Assembly (NCBI GenBank): GCA_905147135.1
Contig: LR990056.1
Coordinates: 8,132,001 to 8,196,000 of the forward strand
Direction: 5' to 3'
Source: Blastobasis lacticolella
Lineage: Eukaryota; Arthropoda; Insecta; Lepidoptera; Blastobasidae
Length of the DNA stretch: 64,000 nucleotides
Shown here piece after piece: positions 52,490 through 62,599 of this stretch. The first letter of the stretch is position 1; every line of letters begins with the position of its first letter. The translations under genes and the position numbers were made by a program. Under the pieces are notes generated by a model, which was not told where the DNA came from, made no database searches, and worked only from the letters and a program-made list of their open reading frames with translations.

Positions 52490-53590
52490 AAGCGATCTGA
52501 GCTCGAAGCCCACGTAAACGGCTGTTGTCCCAGAAAATGGTACGAATCGCGTTATAGTTGGGTAGAATTTCTCCCTTTGTACTCACACAATGGCCTCATT
52601 GTGAGTGACGACAGATACTAATTTCAAACGCTGCTTTGTATACGAGTGAACGGTTGACGAAACAAAACTTATGAAAGGCGGCGAAATAAATGCGGGGACC
52701 TCTCGCCGCGTATTTTGTCGCACACTCTCGGCGGAGAGATATTGCCCTCGTGTTTCTATGTTTTATTTTTATGAAAACCTCTGGGGACGGCTGAGGCGTC
52801 TTTTCTCGCTCCCGTGAATTTGGAAATGCATGGATCGCGCAAATTCTATTTTTACCCCGCATTGTTACTGCGGGGCGCTCGGGCCGTTTGCCCTTTTTGT
52901 TGTCGTTATAATTAAGAAGAGGCAGTCTGGCGGCGGTTATGCGGTCTTGTATGCGGGTGACAGCGGGCCTGTTACTGTGGCTTTTTCTGGTATTAGTTGT
53001 AAGAATGCTACGTGATGCAAGATGAGGTTCCCATGTGGTGACTGAATCCGTGCATAATTTGCCATTGATATAAATGACAGAAACTGTAATTTGCACGGAC
53101 CTGAAAAAATAGACATACTCTATACTAAAGAGAAGTAAAGCATGCAGGGTTCTACAATATCTTGATAATTTATTTTGTTGTACATGACCTACACACTCAC
53201 ACAGATACAGTAGGTCTGACAATCCGCCGCCATTTTAATTGATTTTGTACAGCGCTGTCACGCCAGTCACAGTGTCAAAGGACGCATACACATATGCTTC
53301 CCTTAAAATAAAATAAATGTGGCCAAGTAGGTATAATGTGGGCGATAAAAAAGCGATTTTACAGACATTTTTTTAATTTATTCAAATCCACCAACCAGTT
53401 TGTACATAAATTTTGCCTAGACATTTCATGCATGACTATTATACAGCTACTTCATTACTAATTTTACCCACACACACTGGGTAATTGTGGGTACCGTTAG
53501 TTCATAATAAACCCTGCAAACTAGCAAAGTGTAAACAGACGGGATTGTAAACGGGCAATAAAATTCCTAGTTACGCGTACGTTTTACAAT
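52490..53590. other. non-repetitive, moderately GC-rich stretch without supported gene
   Basis: 52640-53030 has higher GC than its surroundings (GCGGGGACCTCTCGCCGCG, CGCACACTCTCGGCGGAG). A 208-codon minus-strand open frame (53222-52596) crosses it, but the protein has no recognisable domain and no splice context. It may be conserved non-coding DNA. Confidence 0.3.
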
Positions 53591-53595
53591 TTAAC

Positions 53596-53819
53596 CCTGT
53601 TACGCATAAAATTTACAATTTAACCAAATCTATAGTGATTGGTGGACAAACAATAAAAAATAATGCAAAATAAAAGTGCGAACTGTATCATTACAAAATA
53701 CTACTAACGCATTATAAATCGCTTACTTACAATTATTTCACTGCTTATACCTTTATTTATATTGTTTGCCCGTCAATCACTATAGATTTGGTTAAATTGT
53801 AAATGTTATGGGTAACAGG
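53596..53819. mobile_element. 224-bp MITE with ~60-bp terminal inverted repeats
   Basis: Left CCTGTTACGCATAAAATTTA then ATTTAACCAAATCTATAGTG. Right, reverse-complemented: CCTGTTACCCATAACATTTA with the same ATTTAACCAAATCTATAGTG. The arms align for about 65 bases around a ~100-bp centre. No open frame. Target duplication unclear. Confidence 0.8.
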
Positions 53820-54478
53820 TACAGGTAACTAGTCATGAAGTACATATGAAATTTTACACGCCTTTTATCTTTTAATGCCTTAACCTGGATAATTTTTAGA
53901 CTTTGCAATAAAAAACGCTAGTCAAAAATAATAAAATGTTATAGTAATTATGTCTTAAGAAAGTGTTTCATTACATTATTAAATAGTATTATATAAGAAA
54001 CAACGTAAGACCAAAATCTTTTAATCTCAGATTTTTCTCTGCGTAGGAAGCTCCAAACATAATTTGAAAAGAGAGTACGCTTATAAAAGTGGACACCAAA
54101 AAAAATTGGCAATTACAAAGAGTTGTATGCGCAATAATTGCTGTAAAAGTCCTAAACAGGACAGTAAAAATATATTTATCTTACTCCGAGTGGGCAGGCT
54201 ATATTTTGTTTGGTAAAATTTATGGCAATTTTCGAATCTTTTTGTTCTCCCTTTTTTGCGTTCCGTGTCCCTAACCGCGTTACGTATGAATGTGAATATA
54301 AAGCCCTGGATATTTTGCTTTTAAAAGGCTGTTCTAAAATAAAATTAATAATGCACTGCAAAATGGAGTTTTGTTCATATTGGTCGTATACGAATTCGAA
54401 TTGAATTTACATTTTTATTACTTACATACTTTACCTATACTTTGTTTCAGGTAGAAGGTTCATTTTTATTGCAGGATA

Positions 54479-54690
54479 TGTACAGTCCATTAATATGTTA
54501 ATATGAGTTCATTAATATATGAGCATTACCAAGGCTTCAAATATAAATGTACATGGAAGGGTACTTATATATCTGAGCAGATTCTTCAATCAAACATATG
54601 TACATCTGCTCAGATATATAAGTACCCTTTCATGTACAGTTATATTTTAAGCCATGGGAATGCTTACATATTAATGAACTCGACTGTACA
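54479..54690. mobile_element. 212-bp fold-back MITE with TA target duplication
   Basis: Begins TGTACAGTC and ends GACTGTACA, flanked on both sides by TA (54477-54478 and 54691-54692). The arms pair almost end to end: GGGTACTTATATATCTGAGC on the left and its complement GCTCAGATATATAAGTACCC on the right. The left arm has a short internal duplication (TTCATTAATAT). TA duplication points to the Tc1/mariner superfamily. Confidence 0.82.
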
Positions 54691-54699
54691 TATTTTTTA

Positions 54700-56440
54700 T
54701 ACTAGAGATTTCATAATTTCAGAATAAGATATATATTCTAGAAATATCCATGAGCGGGTACATCGTTCGGGATATTGTAGACTTGATTGGCATAGTCGCT
54801 TCGCAATGTTCTTAGAACAATGATGACGACATTTGGTTTCTAATATTCTATCTGGATGAGCTTGTTAAAGACTCCCTTTATTTTAATTACTAATAATATA
54901 CATGTACCGGCAAGGTGCCAATCGGCTCCCTAGATTGTTCAACCAGTCTTATGATCCCTAGCGGTAGACCTGGGTCGACCTCGCCTCGCACACGATAAAG
55001 CACACGTTTTCTCGTTGTTTTTTTTACGTTTGATATGAGATTATCCTATTTAGTTTCTGAGTTGATGCCGACAGATTTAGTTGCCAATTTCTCATATAAT
55101 TAACAGAGGTAACGCAGCCAGCTTCCTAGATACACTTCCGCAAGGCAGCGATTTGGATTCTGTTGTCTTTTTGTGATACTATTTTTATTTGTTGTTTAGT
55201 TTTCATTAGTACTATAATATAATATCATGCGCGGCCGTTCGCCTATGTTCTCTATCGTAATGAATTCATAGAAATCCTCAGTACTCACATCGAAATATCA
55301 TCAGAGCAAACTACCACTACTAGCAAATGTCTCCAGCACAATATTCCATGCTCCTCATGAAGCCATTAACCGAGTTCGAACGTAAAAAAGTCACATGAAA
55401 TGGCCATAACACTGCGCGACGTCCTTTGCTTTCGGCCTTCACTAATTTAAGGGTCTCGAAATAAAGCCATATCTGACAACCGCACAATCTACAATGGCGG
55501 TACTCCACCCAGGGGCGCTCGTAAACCAGGGTGCGTTCTACCCGCGGCTAAACTGTTTATCTTCAATAAAAACACAAATGTTATGGCAATATAAATTCGT
55601 TGTCCCCATAAAGCAGTAGTGGTTATAGTGGGAAGTGACGCGCACTTTTTTCGGTGTACCTACTTATGTTTTTCGGGTCTAAAGCGTCATTTCTTCATAG
55701 ACGTGTCTATTTTCTTTTCTATCAAACAAAAATATTAAATAAAATACCATCACGGGACCCTAAACTATGCCACATGTCTCAGGGTCCCCAGCGGAAGATT
55801 TTAGTCAACCTCGCTTGGCCAACGGTATTAGGAGGCACACTTAACGAGTGGCGAGCTCGTTGCGGTGCGAAATTCGACAAGCTTCAAATTAGGATACAGT
55901 CATCCACGACACTACTAATGGTATATAGGTATACGAATACAAAAAGTTTGTGGCTACGCTACTTGGATAAGGTCTTCTGAAATTGCTGTTGTAATAGTTA
56001 CCTTTGCGTCATCGAAACTCAAAAGTCGTTCAATATCCCGTCTAAATGTCGCAAAGAAATATCGAAACATCAAACACATTACATTCAGACAGTAGGTCTG
56101 AATTGCTACACGAAAGAAAGTAATTCCCCCTCAGAGCTGTGTTAATAAAAAATGCCTCCGGAGAAACTACAAAACTACGATATGAAAAGGGAAAAGTTTC
56201 ACAAACTGCGATAGACAAGTTGGTCGCCGAAACTCGATGCTTCATTTGCGGGTGACACGGGAAAACCGTGAACTGAGCACAGAAAAATGTTTTGCAATAA
56301 ATATATCGTTCAGACTTCAATTTCGGTACCTATACAGCCACATAGTGATGTTCAATTGCCCTATTCTTGTACGTTATAGCTGCGTTTTATTGTTGGGTTT
56401 TCAACGTGAATGCAGCGGTAATATCTGATTAACATTACAT
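54700..56440. other. non-coding stretch; nothing recognised
   Basis: AT-rich, with open frames of about 110 codons or less without motifs or supporting splice signals. Confidence 0.35.
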
Positions 56441-56442
56441 CT

Positions 56443-56665
56443 GAGGACCTGAGTGGTTCAGTGGTCAACATGCCGGTCTGCCACGCAAGAGGTACCGGGT
56501 TAGATTCCCGGCCGGGCAGAATTTGAAATGATGAATTTTAATTTCTTACGGGTCTGGGTGATCTATGTATAATAATATATACTTATTATACATAACACAA
56601 GCTTTGCTTACTTTGGGGCTAGATGGCGCTGTGTGAATTTGCAGAATCTGTTAGATGGCGCAACA
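56443..56665 (+). repeat. tRNA-Gly(GCC)-derived SINE (family 2), copy 2
   Basis: The head AGTGGTTCAGTGGTCAAC (A box), GTCTGCCACGCAAGAG (anticodon-arm region with GCC) and GGGTTAGATTCCCGGCC (B box) reads like a tRNA-Gly-GCC with changes. The body has TTTAATTTCTTACGGGTC, and the end is ACAAGCTTTGCTTACTTTGG / GGCTAGATGGCGCTGTG. Same layout as 18228-18500. Confidence 0.78.
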
Positions 56666-56834
56666 TTCAAGTGATCGGTCCCTCTAGTTGGTGACCGTCC
56701 TCTTTACCTCTTGCCCACTATGACAAGTTTTTCCGACTGTCATTAGTACGCGTAGCTACGGTTCATTAATATGCAAGAATCATTAGATAGGTCTATGAAA
56801 TTGCTTTCGATTCGAGAGACCAAGGCGCGCTGCA

Positions 56835-57080
56835 AGATCTCCAGATGTGGCAAATTTCCTACCGGCACATCGAAGCGTTGAGAAGCAATACGAAAACGCT
56901 ACAATGTCGACCCGAACCCAGGACCAGTGCAACAATCCAATTGCAGCGAGGCGTGAGATAGGGAGATGTCATCTTTCCGAAATATTTGTCGTTGCATTGG
57001 AAGACAGCAGTAGCCACTGGACTGAAAGGTGGTGGGGGGAATCGGGTTATAATGATTATGGACCAGATGAAGCATAAGTC
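56835..57080 (+). mobile_element. internal RTE reverse-transcriptase fragment
   Basis: Plus-strand DNA corresponds to the RYIEALKCLYENATMSVRL – IQLQRGVRQGDVISPKLF region of the RTE at 62623: TACCGGCACATCGAAGCG, GAAAACGCTACAATGTCG, ATTGCAGCGAGGCGTGAGAT. Stops and frameshifts are present. Confidence 0.65.
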
Positions 57081-57089
57081 GACTGTGCA

Positions 57090-58745
57090 TCACCCGTCCT
57101 TGTTTGGAGCTTTATTTTCAAAGGTTTCGGATAATATGTACATGAATAATCTAGAACACAAAATCGCGGTAGTGTCCATATGATGAATCTTCTAATAAGA
57201 TATGACATATATTAAGAACTCATACGGATTTACACGATTTCTGCATGGTTTGTTTGGGACAAATCAATGTTTATGTAATTTTGGCTTCTATTATAATGAA
57301 TGTCAGATAGCTTACTTTATTAACCGTGCAGGTGCGTGCGTTGGCATAGTCACCACACAGCCACCGTATTTTTCCAGCTTAGTCGTCGTACCGTACCCGC
57401 GTAGTCACCGCACCGTGAAATGAGTGCAATCTTGTCTATATTTCTTATTTTTAATTTATTTGTTTGAATAGTTCTAATAAACTTTATCGTCTAACCACGG
57501 ATCTACGTTGGTAATAGATGACCAAACGAGAGAGCATTCCTATGTAACTTGGACTGTTACATTCTTTTACCCTCTTGTTTTCAACTTCAAAGGCTTTGAA
57601 GTTTTAACTCAATTGCATGAAACTATGTACTAGGTACTTACCATTTAGAAAGTTTGTGTACATTGAGAATGTTTCTTAGGAAATAAATGAGAAGAAAATC
57701 CGTCTAACTTTCCGTTTTTAATCATTTTCTTGTGATTCTAAGACGTTTTATGGAGTAGGTGAAAGTAGCAATCAAATGATACAACCAAGTGATTATATAG
57801 TAGCACATAACCTATATGTAGTACAGTACTGGTGATATAGTAGTGCCTAATAGTGTTCAGACATGGCGACGTGAATTATAAATAAAATGTTATAAATAAA
57901 TTAAAGCGTATTTCTTTTTAGTCTAAGTGACAAAATATAAGGCATTGTACATAGAGGGGTTGGAATTGTTTACAATAAACTGTTAACTAATAATTACCTC
58001 CCTACACTTAAAAGTACACAAATCAAACTATTTCCGAATGAGCTACGCAATCTGATTTTTCGGTTTCTCTGCAGCAGATATTCAAAACAAATCCGACAAA
58101 GATTTCTAGATCGAGTGAACCGCGCACGTTTCAGCTTTAGTGTTTACTCTGTTGCTGGAGGGAAACCTAAAGCGTTCCAAGTTTGCAAGATAAATAAACT
58201 GGTACGTCGAAACACCACCTCTTGTTTACAACAACGATTCACAATGGAGTAAAGTTTCTTCGATAGATGCAAATGGCATACCTACAACGTCGCGTCTTCC
58301 GCAAAGGAACGAAATGAAAACATAAATTTGTATTGTAAATATCACTATTCTGAAATATATGCAGGATGGAATTGGGAATGTACTCAACTTCAACTGCAAT
58401 CAACTTATAGTTTTTTTTACTAAATAACAAATATATTCGTAGTCACAATGCTATCCTTTTAAGCCTCATTAAAAAAGCAAGAAGGTCAAGAACTTGCAAA
58501 TAAATTGCGGGTTAAGAATAGGTAATATTTTTAACCTAATAGAGAGCAAGGAAATACTTTGTTATAATTTTATAGAGGCAAAGCGAATTTCGCCTTTAAT
58601 TCTTATAAATCTCACAGACATGGAAATATTGCTTTATGAGATTTCATCATACGAAAGTATAAAAAAGCTTACTTCGCTATCTCAGCAACTCGAACACACA
58701 AAAAAACTTAAGATAATAGGATTTTCTTTAGGTATTATTTTTAAA
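57090..58745. other. non-coding stretch; nothing recognised
   Basis: AT-rich. An 84-codon plus-strand open frame at 58494-58748 has no recognisable motif and AT-rich codon use, so it is not called. Confidence 0.35.
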
Positions 58746-58782
58746 TAAAAAAATACCATCAGGGAGTGTCAATCGGCTCCTG

Positions 58783-58985
58783 GTTTTTTTTTTATGTTAT
58801 ACGGCAGACAAACAGGCAAGCGGGCCACCTGATGGAAAGGCGCCGCTGCCTATGGACATCAGCAACACCAGGGGAGTTACCAATACGTTGCCCGCCTCTG
58901 AAGAGACCTCTGATATACCTCTTGAATGATCCCATTTCATAGTCCACAAGTAACACTAGGGGATCTGGTATTATTATTATTATTA
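58783..58985 (+). repeat. ACGGCAGACAAACAGGCAAG-family repeat, full copy
   Basis: Runs from a T tract and TATGTTATACGGCAGACAAAC to TGATCCCATTTCATAGTCC and a (TTA)n tract at 58970-58987. Best match to 18774-18960. Confidence 0.72.
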
Positions 58986-59044
58986 TTTCGGGAAATCATC
59001 TCTCCGGATATTCTGTTTCCAGCTGCTTTTTCCTCTATCAGGTT

Positions 59045-59225
59045 CGAGATATACTTGACCATGATCTGGGATTTGGCAGATCAGGTAATTACAGTAGAGC
59101 GACTGGCATCTAACCTACGTGACTATGTCAACAGGGTAACCTGAGCAGATTGGACCACAATTCGCTTGAGGGTGCAAGTTTTCTTACGATGTTTTTCCTC
59201 GCCATAAGAGCATCGGTTAGTATAC
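59045..59225 (-). repeat. SINE family 1 copy, inverted and truncated
   Basis: TTGACCATGATCTGGGATTT, CAGATCAGGTAATTACAGTA and ATAAGAGCATCGGTTAGTAT are the reverse complement of the SINE body. Confidence 0.68.
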
Positions 59226-59544
59226 ACCTTATACATAACACAGAAAAAGTCATTAGTCAAGCCGCCGTTGTCGACTCGCTGGTCACGCCATCGACGCTCT
59301 ATATCCGGGAAATCACCTTTCTTTGAAGAAATCTTACGGGAATTTTACAGCAAGAATATCCTCGTTTCATGATTGTTACCAGTAACATGGTACTATAACA
59401 CTAACGCCCGACTACTCGAATTACTCTAATTTTAAGGGCTCATTAGATATCTTGCTTTGAATGTCAAATATTTGGAAGTAACAGCTTGATTTTTAAGGAG
59501 CCCGTAAAGTTAAGAAGCATTCCAGTATTCGGGCATTAGACACT

Positions 59545-59650
59545 ATCCTAATAAGCAACGGTTGTGCGACCATTGTCATACGACGAACGTCACCCGACCA
59601 ATAGGAGACCTCAAAACCGCCCGTCGCAAGACTGTTGCCGCCTTAGGCCC
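59545..59650 (-). repeat. ~110-bp palindromic element, copy 2
   Basis: CACTATCCTAATAAGCAACGG, CACCCGACCAATAGGAGACC, AACCGCCCGTCGCA and CTGTTGCCGCCTTAGG are the reverse complement of 23330-23440, with inverted ends. Confidence 0.6.
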
Positions 59651-59654
59651 ATGC

Positions 59655-61415
59655 TTTTTAACAATGCCAATTTAAAGATAACACCAAAAAAAGAAAGGTA
59701 ATTAAATAAAACAACAACAAAAAAGAAAGAAATTCATCTCGCCAGGCATCTACCCTATTGTACGGAGTAAGTTGTCCGAAGTTACATTAGGCGTTAACGA
59801 ATGCATTAGTCGGGGACGGACAGCCGTCTCGGGCTTCACGACAAATTTGTGTTTGGCAACTTTAGGACGCCAACAAAGGTAAGTGGAAAGAAGTTGCGAA
59901 AAATAACAAAAATCCCCGCAACGGAGAGTTGGTGACGTCTCACGGAGTCTCCGAGTTCACGTGAAATGGAGGCTGGAGCAGGTTAAATATTCAATTGTTT
60001 TGTTCGGTGGTTCTAGTGATGTTCTAGGAGCCCGAAATACCTTGATTGTTCGGATTGAGTGTACGTAGAACGAAAAGTTATTATTACCTTCTACCGAAAT
60101 TACGTTCTTGTAAAATTTATACTTTGTTGTGCCTTTCGGGGTAGTTACTGTCTCTGTTACTAAGTATAGAAGAACTCTCTCTCTCTCTCTCTCTCTGTAG
60201 TTTTGTGTATCTCTTTTTACAGAGTAAAATTCTCAATAAATTTTGACAACCCACTCAGCCACTTGGGGAACGAATATTTTATGAACAAACTCCGCCGCAT
60301 CTAGCGAAATATTCAACCACACGAACTAGTTGGGAACAAAATTTAATTTTCGAACAGCACACACGGGCGTCTCATCTCAGTTTATTTAAGCCCATTCTTT
60401 CGCTAACTATTCATGCGCTCGAAACTATCCCTTGTTGTCGGGGGGTGAAGGTAGAAAAACGCTTTTGCGCGCGGCTAACTCTATTTCCGAGGTCATTATT
60501 CTTTTTCACTGCTCCGTAGGAAAAAGGAGTAACAAAAGGGGGTTGACAGATTGCCCTTGAATGTTCGAGAAATGTTTGCAAGTACGGGCCACGGTACGGC
60601 TGATGTGTGGGGTGACGCCGTGCTGAATGTTGTTTGACTTTATGAAATATAGCCCGCGATAGATTCTGGATATCCGGCGAACGAGATTGCGCTGTTTGCC
60701 CGTGATTGGGGCCGCTCGGATGTCACGTTTTTATTACATATCTGCCACTATTGGATTGTGCTCGACTTTTCACGGAGTATACAACAAATCAATGGGAAGG
60801 GTTGCAAGTGCGGAAACTGTACGTGTTCTCGAAGTTTTTCGGATATCTATGTTTGAATTTTGTGGATAGTTTAACAATGCTGGAACACCTCGACGATTAG
60901 TTTTATTATTCAATGAAATTATAATAACACTGTTACTTATGTCTGTAGTTGGGAGATTTTAAGAAAATCGATTAATATGAGATTTGTAACCTGTTTTTCT
61001 GTGTGTATGTACGCGCTAATCTGAAATGGATGCATTTTGACTTACGTATTATGGCAAGATACGAATATCAAAAGAACAGGTTTCTTTGAATATTCCATTT
61101 TCATTTGTTAACTAAACGCTACACTATTGCCACAACATAATGAAGAAATGCATTCACATAGGTTGCAAAGTTTCTGATCAGGACGGGACACGTAAAATTA
61201 AGTCCACATGAACGTAATCGGTTTCTTCCTGTATAAGGGAAGGGTAGCTTCCAGTGAGCCTCAATGGATTCTCGGTATGTCTTGTAAGGGTATTTTGCGC
61301 TGTCGTTCAATCCGTACTCTATTTGCGGAGTCCCAAAACACGAGCATGGTGATCCGTCAAGAAGCAATATGAACAATTTGAGGGATATATTATCTGTATT
61401 GCAATATTAGTTTAA
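59655..61415. other. unique, locally GC-richer stretch; possible conserved non-coding DNA
   Basis: 59800-60700 contains no repeat family seen elsewhere and has mixed composition (GACAGCCGTCTCGGGCTTCA, GGGGGGTGAAGGTAGAAA, GACGCCGTGCTGAATGTTG). A GGTAAGT at 59879 could be a donor. A (TC)n run lies at 60176-60197. No protein is recognisable, so I do not call an exon. Confidence 0.3.
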
Positions 61416-61419
61416 TTAA

Positions 61420-61490
61420 TGGGCACTGGGCCGTCCTTTATAGAGATCTCTGGGAGCAGGGCATCTTTAGGCTGATATGATGATAATGAT
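61420..61490 (+). mobile_element. RTE LINE 3'-terminal fragment
   Basis: GGGCACTGGGCCGTCCTTTA, TAGAGATCTCTGGGAGCAGG and GCTGATATGATGATAATG correspond to the reverse complement of 62604-62680. Confidence 0.6.
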
Positions 61491-61494
61491 TATA

Positions 61495-62590
61495 ATGAAT
61501 TTTAGTTTAATTAACTTATTTCGGTGCAACTAAATCAGCCATCGGCACCTACCTATCTCCAAAATGATTACATTTCTAAATCGCGCGAACTTAAATGGAT
61601 GGAATGAAACATTGGCATCGCGCCAGGGGCATATCGTACAAGGAAATGGGTACAGAATTCGGTAGACTAGCGTATCTCGTACATTAGCCAAGTTTTGCAT
61701 TCGCTTTATTAAACAGGTGAAAAAGGTGAGGTACGAAACATTGCGTCATTGCGTCCAAAAATATCAAGGAAATACAACAAATACTAATAATAATAGGTTA
61801 CGGTGCAACTAGTCGATATAAAATTTTGGCAGCAACCAAAGGTCATTGAAACATTTTAACTGAGCCTAGCGCAGTTACTTTTAAGAAGTGAACGAAGAAG
61901 TGTTTTTTTTTTCAAAATGGCAAATAAATACGGTAATCTTTTGGCATACATGGTACGTATGCCAAAAGTTACATTGATATTTTGCGCTTGAGCTGGGGAG
62001 GTTGGTATGCTATGCCGAAAGGTACAATGGTATTTTGTGTTTCAACTGTAGGTATATTACGCAGCGTGCCCTTACTTTTCTGTGTTTGAAAGATCTATCC
62101 GTCCATCGATATGCGTCTATATTGTTGCGGATTTCAACCAACTGCATGAAAATGAGGACAGTAGTTATCTTGAATTGTCCTTAGCTCCATGATCATCGAT
62201 GGAGTGATTGACAGAGAATCTGACGTAGTCCGAATTTGACTAAATAAGAAACTAAATACCTCAGAATCTGTCGTCCTGAGAATCTGACCTAAATCGCCGA
62301 GTTCAGTCATAGGGTTAAATTGATTTCATCTATTTCTCAATTTTTATTAAAAAAGAACAACATTAAATATCTATCTATATCTATATTAGCCCGAATCATC
62401 CCACTGCTGGGCAAAGGCCAGTGCGTGAATTACTCGCCAAGTGGTCAGACAGGTATAAGTGAATATGTCAGACGGTATGTGTATAACGAGCTGCATTACC
62501 AGTACGTTACTAATAACTGATTAATTGGCACCTAATTAACACGCGCCGGTAGCACATCATAGAACTATTCTCTGGAATCCAAAATTCGCA
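61495..62590. other. non-coding stretch; short RTE scrap at 62385-62440
   Basis: Apart from CATCCCACTGCTGGGCAAAG at 62397 (minus-oriented RTE end) nothing is recognised. Confidence 0.35.
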
Positions 62591-62599
62591 TAGCTAAAA

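Noticed and set aside
52596..53222. 208-codon minus-strand open frame
   Set aside because: No recognisable domain, odd Arg/Pro-rich composition caused by a GC-rich patch, no splice context, no homologue I recognise.
58494..58748. 84-codon plus-strand open frame
   Set aside because: AT-rich codons, no motif, no splice or promoter support; not distinguishable from chance.
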